DNA from: Burkholderia sp. WAC0059
GTDB lineage: Bacteria; Pseudomonadota; Gammaproteobacteria; Burkholderiales; Burkholderiaceae
Reading direction: 5' to 3'
Length of the DNA: 37,023 bases
Assembly (NCBI RefSeq): GCF_002870125.1
Contig: NZ_PNEO01000029.1
Location: forward strand, 1-37,023
The notes under the pieces: generated by a model
The model's input: only the letters and a program-made list of their open reading frames with translations
What the model was told of the DNA's origin: nothing
The model's database searches: none
Shown: piece after piece, positions 32,381-37,023 of the stretch
Layout of the letters: every line of letters begins with the position of its first letter
Position numbering within the stretch: the first letter of the stretch is position 1
Made by a program: the position numbers and the translations under genes

Positions 32381-33112
32381 ATGGCTACTCAAATTCTGGT
32401 CGTCGACGACGACGTCGAACTGCGCGACCTGCTGCGCGATTACCTGGCGCGGCAGGGGATGGAGGTGTCCGTGCTTCACGACGCCGGCTCGCTGGAGCGG
32501 CGGCTCGAGCGCGAGCGCCCGGACCTGATCGTGCTCGATCTGATGATGCCGGGCGTGGACGGGCTGACCGCGCTGCGCCGGCTGCGCGCGTCCGGCGACG
32601 ACATTCCGGTCATCATGCTGACGGCGCGGGCCGACGACGTGGACCGCATCGTCGGCCTCGAACTCGGCGCGGACGACTATCTCGGCAAGCCGTTCAACCC
32701 GCGCGAGCTGCTCGCGCGCGTGCAGGCGGTGCTGCGCCGGCGCCGCACGCTGCCCTCGGCCGCCGCGCCCGAACAGCGCGAGCCGTTCACGTTCGGCCGC
32801 TTCACGCTCGACTTCCAGTCGCGCACGCTGCACCAGGAGGGCAAGCCCCTCATGCTGTCGGGCAGCGAGTTCGCACTGCTCAAGATCTTCGTCAACCACC
32901 CGATGCGCACGCTGACCCGCGAGCGCCTGCTCGAGCTGCTGCACGGCCCCGAATACGACGGCACGGACCGCGGCATCGACGTGCAGGTCTGGCGGTTGCG
33001 GCGCATTCTCGAAACCGATCCTTCCGCACCCCGCATCATCCAGACCGTCCGCGGCCGGGGCTACGTGTTCGTGCCGGACGGCGAGCAGAACGCCCATGCG
33101 CAAGCCGGCTGA
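32381..33112 (+). CDS. OmpR/PhoB-family response regulator (CpxR/OmpR-like)
   Basis: A 243-residue two-component regulator. The receiver domain has the acidic pocket Asp9-Asp11, the phosphoacceptor Asp53 (LIVLDLMMPG) and the switch Lys103 (GKPF). The C-terminal winged helix runs from about residue 130. It includes LSGSEFALLKIFVNHPMRTL, DRGIDVQVWRLRRILE and TVRGRGYVF. The kinase gene overlaps its 3' end by 17 bases, so the pair is translationally coupled. It probably controls itself and the divergent Spy-like gene through the GTAAY array. Annotators often call such proteins OmpR; the context is more like CpxR. Confidence 0.93.
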   Translation: MATQILVVDDDVELRDLLRDYLARQGMEVSVLHDAGSLERRLERERPDLIVLDLMMPGVDGLTALRRLRASGDDIPVIMLTARADDVDRIVGLELGADDYLGKPFNPRELLARVQAVLRRRRTLPSAAAPEQREPFTFGRFTLDFQSRTLHQEGKPLMLSGSEFALLKIFVNHPMRTLTRERLLELLHGPEYDGTDRGIDVQVWRLRRILETDPSAPRIIQTVRGRGYVFVPDGEQNAHAQAG

Positions 33113-34418
33113 TTCGCTATTCGGGCGGCTGTCGCTGCTCTTCGTCGGCGTGCTGCTGATCTCGCACGTCGCGTGGTTCGCGCTCATGCATCTCGAGCAC
33201 AGCCAGTTGCAGAACCGCTATGCGGTCGAGGAGGCGACGTTCCTCGTCGAAGCCGTGCGCCAGCACGTCGCCCACGACCCCGATCAGCCGCTGCCGTCGC
33301 GCGTGCAGCTCGTCGATCCGGCCAGCCCGACCGTGCCCGTCAACGGCGAGCACACGCCGCGTCCGCTGCGCCGCTTCGTCGAGGACGTGCGCGATCGGAT
33401 GCCGCCCAGGACCGACGTGCGCGCCGGGCCGCCGGGCCGGCCGCCGACGCTGTGGGTGCGCGGCCCGACCGACGCCCGCTGGATCGTCGTGCCGGTGCAG
33501 CCGCTGCGGCTTTTGCGGCCTGCCGACAAGCTCGTGCCGTGGTTCATCATCATTTTCTCGGCCGCGTTGATCGCGGCGCTCGTCGCCGCCTGGCAGTTGC
33601 AGCAGCCGCTGCGCTCGCTGGCCCAGGCCGTGACGCGCTTCGGGCGCGGCCTGCCCGTGCCGCCCTTGCCCGAGCGCGGCCCGCGCGAGCTGCGGCTGCT
33701 CACGCACGGGTTCAACCAGATGGTGCAGGAAGTCGCGCGCAACGAGAACGATCGCGCCGTGATGCTGGCCGGGGTGGCCCACGACCTGAAGACGCCGCTC
33801 GCGCGGCTGCGGCTGCGCGCCGAGATGATGGACGAGGCGAAGATTCGCGACGGCGTCGTGCGCGACGTCGACTCGATGGCTCACATCGTCGACCAGTTCC
33901 TCGCGTTCGCGCACGACGGCGCCGATCGTAGCGAGCCGATCTCCGTGGATGAACTATGCGAGCGGGTCGCGCGGGGCTATCGCGCGGTGGGCGGCGAAGC
34001 GGGGAGCGTGCAGGTTCTGCCGGGCGCTGGGCCGGAGTTTTGTCTGCCCGCCGCCACGCTCGAGCGCGTGGTGTCCAATCTGCTCGACAACGCCCACGCC
34101 TACGGCGTGCCGCCCGTGGTCGTCGAGACGCGGCGCGACGCCACCGGCTTCTCCCTCTCGGTGCGCGACCACGGCAAGGGGATCGCCGAAGACGATCTCG
34201 TGCGCGCGAGCCGGCCGTTCGTGCGTCTCGATCCGGCGCGCGGCGGCAACGGCCATAGCGGACTCGGGCTGGCGATCGTCGAGCGTCTCGTGCGTCGCGC
34301 CGGCGGCGAATGGAAGATCGGCAATTGCGAGGACGGCGGGCTGCGCGTGCAGATGCATTTCCCGTTCGGCGTCTCGCTGCGCAAGACGGTGACCGAAACG
34401 GCCGCGAGCGTCTGGTGA
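33096..34418 (+). CDS. Sensor histidine kinase (EnvZ/CpxA-like)
   Basis: A 440-residue inner-membrane kinase. There are two transmembrane helices (about 12-31 and 148-167) around a 115-residue periplasmic sensor, then a HAMP domain (about 168-222). The H-box is AGVAHDLKTPLARL with His229, the N-box NLLDNAHAYG, and the ATP-lid boxes are DHGKGI and GHSGLGLAIV. The sensor domain is Pro/Arg-rich and shows no known fold by eye. The start ATG overlaps the regulator gene. The downstream small gene is on the other strand only 28 bases away, so this operon ends here. Confidence 0.93.
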   Translation: MRKPADSLFGRLSLLFVGVLLISHVAWFALMHLEHSQLQNRYAVEEATFLVEAVRQHVAHDPDQPLPSRVQLVDPASPTVPVNGEHTPRPLRRFVEDVRDRMPPRTDVRAGPPGRPPTLWVRGPTDARWIVVPVQPLRLLRPADKLVPWFIIIFSAALIAALVAAWQLQQPLRSLAQAVTRFGRGLPVPPLPERGPRELRLLTHGFNQMVQEVARNENDRAVMLAGVAHDLKTPLARLRLRAEMMDEAKIRDGVVRDVDSMAHIVDQFLAFAHDGADRSEPISVDELCERVARGYRAVGGEAGSVQVLPGAGPEFCLPAATLERVVSNLLDNAHAYGVPPVVVETRRDATGFSLSVRDHGKGIAEDDLVRASRPFVRLDPARGGNGHSGLGLAIVERLVRRAGGEWKIGNCEDGGLRVQMHFPFGVSLRKTVTETAASVW

Positions 34419-34446
34419 CGGGCTGCCCGCGCGCGACCTGTCCCCG

Positions 34447-34713
34447 TCAGGCCGCGAACAGCGCGTCGAGCGCCGTGGCCGCGTCGCTGTCGATCGTGTT
34501 GTAGGTGACGCTGCCCGCCTCGAAAATGTAGTGCGTCGTGTACCTGCCGAGGCGGGCGAGAATTTCCTCCTGAATGAGCTCGGGCGCGGCATCGAGCTTC
34601 AAGTACCACGTGGTCGACGACAGGCGTGTCTGGAACGCGCCGTACTCGACCATCAAATGGTCGAACGCGTCAGCATCCTGATCGCGGCAGACAATGACCA
34701 GATTTCCTTTCAT
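34447..34713 (-). CDS. Small protein of unknown function, possible Cas2/SinR-like ferredoxin fold
   Basis: An 88-residue protein beginning MKGNLVIVCRDQDADAFDHL. The strand-helix-strand order, the central STTWYLKL strand, the helix APELIQEEILARL and the late strands resemble the SinR-like/Cas2-like small proteins (there typically STWLVKT, then a helix with SAxEIRDxL). No CRISPR or other cas gene is present, so a CRISPR role is unlikely. The ATG at 34713 has GGAG seven bases upstream; an in-frame ATG four codons earlier lacks this. The fold assignment is a guess from pattern only. A minus-strand TATCAT (34756-34751) is a possible -10. Confidence 0.7.
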   Translation of the reverse strand: MKGNLVIVCRDQDADAFDHLMVEYGAFQTRLSSTTWYLKLDAAPELIQEEILARLGRYTTHYIFEAGSVTYNTIDSDAATALDALFAA

Positions 34714-34750
34714 GCATGTCTCCATCGTTTGAGCGTATCGGGCAGCGCCC

Positions 34751-34756
34751 ATGATA
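34751..34756 (-). promoter_or_regulatory. Candidate -10 box of the small gene at 34447-34713
   Basis: Minus-strand TATCAT in GCGCGGTATCATG lies about 37 bases before the start, the same sequence as before the SOD-like lipoprotein gene. Confidence 0.35.
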
Positions 34757-34822
34757 CCGCGCGGTGCGTCTTCGGCGATCTTCGGACCGAAGCGGGCGGC
34801 GATACCGGGCGCCGCTCCGGCG

Positions 34823-36496
34823 CTACCAGGTGGCGGCCGCCTCGCGCGCGGGCGGCATGGTGTCGTCGGGCGGCATGGCCCGGCAGCAGTCGCGGCCGTC
34901 CGATTTCGCCAGGTAGAGCGCGAGGTCGGCGCGGCTCATCAGGCGCTCGGGCAAGTCCTGCGCGGCCAGTTCGGTAATGCCGATGCTCACGCTCAGGTTC
35001 GCCTCGGGCGGCAAGTCGGGGCAGGGGGTGGCCCTGACCTGATGACGCAGCCGCTCGACGACTTCGAGTCCGGCCGCGAGCCCCGTGGACGGCAGCAGGA
35101 TGCCGAACTCCTCGCCGCCGAGCCGGCCGACTGCGTCGTCGTTACGCAGCCCGGCGCGGCAGGTGTCGGCGAAATGCCGCAGCGCGCGGTCGCCGGTCGG
35201 GTGGCCGAAGCGGTCGTTGATCTGCTTGAAGTAGTCGAGATCGGCGATCGCCATGCACAGGGGCTCGCCGGCGGCACGGGCGCGCTCGATTTCGCGGCGC
35301 AGCAGGTCGAGGAAATAGCGTCGCGAGAGCGCGCCCGTCAGGGCGTCGACGCGCGCCTCGGCCGCGAGCAGCGCGTTGGCGGCTTGCAACTGCTCGGCCA
35401 GGTTGCGCGTGGCGCGGTGCAGGCTGCGCTCGCGCACCCACGAAACCGTGATGACGCCGGCGAGCGTGGCCGCGCCGATCAGCGTGAGGAAAATCAGCGC
35501 CTCGTCGCGGCGGTGGTTTGCCAGCAGCTCGGGCCATGCGGCGAGCGGATCGACGAGATGGGCGGACAGGCCGGAATTCAGCCCGTTACGGACTTCGTAG
35601 AGCGCCGGCGCGTCGAGTCCCGGCATCTCGACCATGTGGCTCGTTTCGTCGGGCGGGAGCCACGGCGCCTGGCGGAGAATGTCGGCGGTGGCGGGCCGCA
35701 GCGCGAGCCGGGCGAAGCGTTCACGCAGATAGGTGCTCACGCGGTCGACCGCGTTCATCTCCGAGACGCGCGAGTTGGGCAGCGCAAGCCCCTCGGACGC
35801 GCTGTCGTGCGCCATGATGACGACGCCGTTGCTGTCGGCGACGAAGCTGCCCGGATGCGTGACCCAGTGCCGTAGCCGCGTGATGCCGATCCTCGCGACG
35901 ACGGCGCCGACCAGCAGGCCGTCGTCGTAGACAGGCGCGGCGATGAAGATGCCGGGCTCGCCGCTGGCGCCGCCCACGCCATAGGTTTCGGCGAACGCGC
36001 CGAGCAGCGTGTTGGCGAGATAGGGCGTGGTGCGCAGGTCGAGGCCGACGTACGACATCCGTTCGCCCGCGTTGCTCGACGCGATACACAGGCCGTTGCC
36101 GTTGACGATCCAGATGGCGTCGAGTCCGGAGAAGCCCTGCGCGTCGTGCAGGAACGCGTCGACGGCGGCGAATTCGGGCACTTTCAGCAGGCTCGCGCGC
36201 CGCACCGACTCCGTGCCGGCGGGCGTGTCGCGCGCGGAGAGGGCGAGCGCGCGTTCGATCACGTCGGTCTGGGCCATCGTCTGCGGGATGGCACGCGACA
36301 TCGCGAGGTCGCTCGCGATCACCTCGGCCATGTTGTCGACGACGGAGCGCGAGATCTGCCGCTGGGCCGCCAACGCCGCGCCGAATTCCTGCCGCACCAT
36401 CCGGTCGGCGATGAGCCTGGCGGCGAACCAGCAGGCGAGCGCGATCAGCACGATGCCGGCGTAGCCGGCTGCCTGGCGCAAGACTCTCCTGTTCAT
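34823..36496 (-). CDS. Membrane diguanylate cyclase with periplasmic Cache-type sensor
   Basis: A 557-residue enzyme making cyclic di-GMP from two GTP. It has one transmembrane helix at about 10-28 and a long periplasmic domain (about 30-335) of the double-Cache kind (IWIVNGNGLCIASSN, GIFIAAPVYDDGLLVGAVVARI, GSFVADSNGVVIMAHD). The second helix is at about 340-361 and the GGDEF domain runs from about 385 to 545. The active-site motif is GGEEF at 460-464. The product-inhibition site RxxD (RNDD, 451-454) is intact, so the protein should be active and feedback-inhibited. A minus-strand TAGAAT (36607-36612) is the likely -10. The sensed ligand is unknown. Confidence 0.92.
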   Translation of the reverse strand: MNRRVLRQAAGYAGIVLIALACWFAARLIADRMVRQEFGAALAAQRQISRSVVDNMAEVIASDLAMSRAIPQTMAQTDVIERALALSARDTPAGTESVRRASLLKVPEFAAVDAFLHDAQGFSGLDAIWIVNGNGLCIASSNAGERMSYVGLDLRTTPYLANTLLGAFAETYGVGGASGEPGIFIAAPVYDDGLLVGAVVARIGITRLRHWVTHPGSFVADSNGVVIMAHDSASEGLALPNSRVSEMNAVDRVSTYLRERFARLALRPATADILRQAPWLPPDETSHMVEMPGLDAPALYEVRNGLNSGLSAHLVDPLAAWPELLANHRRDEALIFLTLIGAATLAGVITVSWVRERSLHRATRNLAEQLQAANALLAAEARVDALTGALSRRYFLDLLRREIERARAAGEPLCMAIADLDYFKQINDRFGHPTGDRALRHFADTCRAGLRNDDAVGRLGGEEFGILLPSTGLAAGLEVVERLRHQVRATPCPDLPPEANLSVSIGITELAAQDLPERLMSRADLALYLAKSDGRDCCRAMPPDDTMPPAREAAATW

Positions 36497-36851
36497 CGAC
36501 CTTTTGATCCGTGTCGGGGGTGGGGCCGGCGCGGACGAAGCATCCGTCGAACCGGTGCGGCGGGGCGCGAACCGACGCGATGGTCGGCAAGGCTTGCCGG
36601 GAGTCGATTCTAACCCCGTCCGAAGGGGGCCGACCGCTGTGCGTCCGGGCGGAACGGGGACGATCGCGCGAACGCGGCGCCGGCCAGGATTGTGTCGGTC
36701 ATGCAGGTTGTAGTAGTGTCGGGCGGTTCAAATCGCGGAAACCGGCTGGCCGTTTCCGGCATCGCGTTCGCGCGGCTTCGCACGCCGCATACCGATCGTG
36801 CCGGCCGGTCAGCGAGATATCCTGTGCAACCGTGACATCGGGTCCAACGCC
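36497..36851. other. Divergent intergenic region before the terminal ABC-transporter gene
   Basis: About 355 bases. It has the diguanylate cyclase -10 (36607-36612) and weak plus-strand promoter pieces: TTGTGT at 36690-36695 with TAGTGT at 36714-36719, spacing 18, and TATCCT at 36818-36823. No gene is seen. Confidence 0.45.
36607..36612 (-). promoter_or_regulatory. Candidate -10 box of the diguanylate cyclase gene
   Basis: Minus-strand TAGAAT in GTTAGAATCGACTC lies 110 bases before the start codon. A clear -35 is missing. Confidence 0.45.
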
Positions 36852-37023
36852 ATGCAAACCCTCAAGACAGTGAGTCCCGCGCCGGCCGACGCGCAGACGG
36901 CCCCCCGGTCGGGCCGGGAAATCCTGGAGGTGAAGGCGGTGCGCCGGGGCTTCGACAAGAGCCAGGGGGAGCTGCTGGTGCTCGACGGGGTGAACCTGTC
37001 GCTGCGCGAGGGGGAGATCGTGG
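36852..37023 (+). CDS. ABC transporter ATP-binding protein, N-terminal fragment (nitrate/sulfonate/bicarbonate type)
   Basis: The gene runs off the window end; 57 codons are visible. After a non-conserved Ala/Pro-rich leader of about 25 residues, the sequence enters the first ABC strands: ILEVKAVRRGFDKSQGELLVLDGVNLSL and then REGEIV. It stops just before the Walker A motif. The pattern matches the ATPases of nitrate/taurine-type importers, some of which carry an AAA-associated C-terminal domain in Burkholderiaceae. The permease is expected next to it, beyond the window. The start ATG has a poor ribosome-binding site. Confidence 0.75.
   Translation, partial: MQTLKTVSPAPADAQTAPRSGREILEVKAVRRGFDKSQGELLVLDGVNLSLREGEIV

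Noticed and set aside
1..37023. CRISPR arrays, tRNA, rRNA, insertion sequences, prophage or integrase genes
   Set aside because: I looked for regularly spaced repeats, cloverleaf or TTCGA-type tRNA signatures and transposase motifs and saw none. Reading by eye can miss a diverged tRNA; a tRNAscan or covariance-model run would settle it.

Overview
The window is high-GC (my impression: upper 60s percent) chromosomal DNA. Gene content, gene order and codon use fit a betaproteobacterium of the family Burkholderiaceae (Burkholderia, Paraburkholderia, Trinickia and relatives). The main pointers are the hemC, fused hemD-hemX, hemY, ppa run, the nadE-glnB pair, tamB next to metG, and a Burkholderia-type porin. 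Almost every gene is full length and ordinary for the group. I found no insertion sequence, prophage, integrase, CRISPR array, rRNA or tRNA, and no obvious transferred island. I did not find a clear new multi-gene system. The most interesting items are regulatory or concern odd single genes.

Layout. Positions 1-2526 hold the C-terminal part of tamB (outer-membrane assembly), convergent with metG (2600-4717, minus). An OmpA-like lipoprotein gene (5347-5997, minus) has a long 3' region ending in a strong terminator. That region could be a small RNA. It is divergent from apbC (Fe-S carrier), which is followed by a lipoprotein of the Cu/Zn superoxide dismutase fold that has lost nearly all metal ligands, then dcd, a large PLP-dependent Orn/Lys/Arg decarboxylase and an LprI-like secreted protein. 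argH (minus) and an MmyB-type regulator (minus) come next. A 570-base gap precedes the haem operon hemC-hemDX-hemY and ppa.

From 20.1 to 24.4 kb, four minus-strand genes follow: trehalase and a coupled short-chain dehydrogenase, a GIY-YIG protein, and a FemAB-like acyltransferase. The last is divergent from nadE-glnB. A porin (minus) is followed by a HisP/HisM/HisQ-type amino-acid ABC transporter (minus) with no binding-protein gene beside it. Next is a Cpx-like module: a Spy/CpxP-type periplasmic protein (minus) divergent from an OmpR-family regulator and histidine kinase. The intergenic region between them carries an array of GTAAC/GTTAC half-sites on a 10-base period. The window ends with a small possibly Cas2-fold protein (minus), a membrane diguanylate cyclase (minus) and the first 57 codons of an ABC-transporter ATPase (plus).

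How the genes work together. hemC, hemDX and hemY form one tightly packed operon (overlap or 2-base gap) for tetrapyrrole synthesis. nadE and glnB both respond to glutamine in other bacteria. The Spy-like protein, response regulator and kinase look like one envelope-stress circuit. Promoters across the window share a recognisable TANAAT-like -10 box, with little resembling the TTGACA -35 box.
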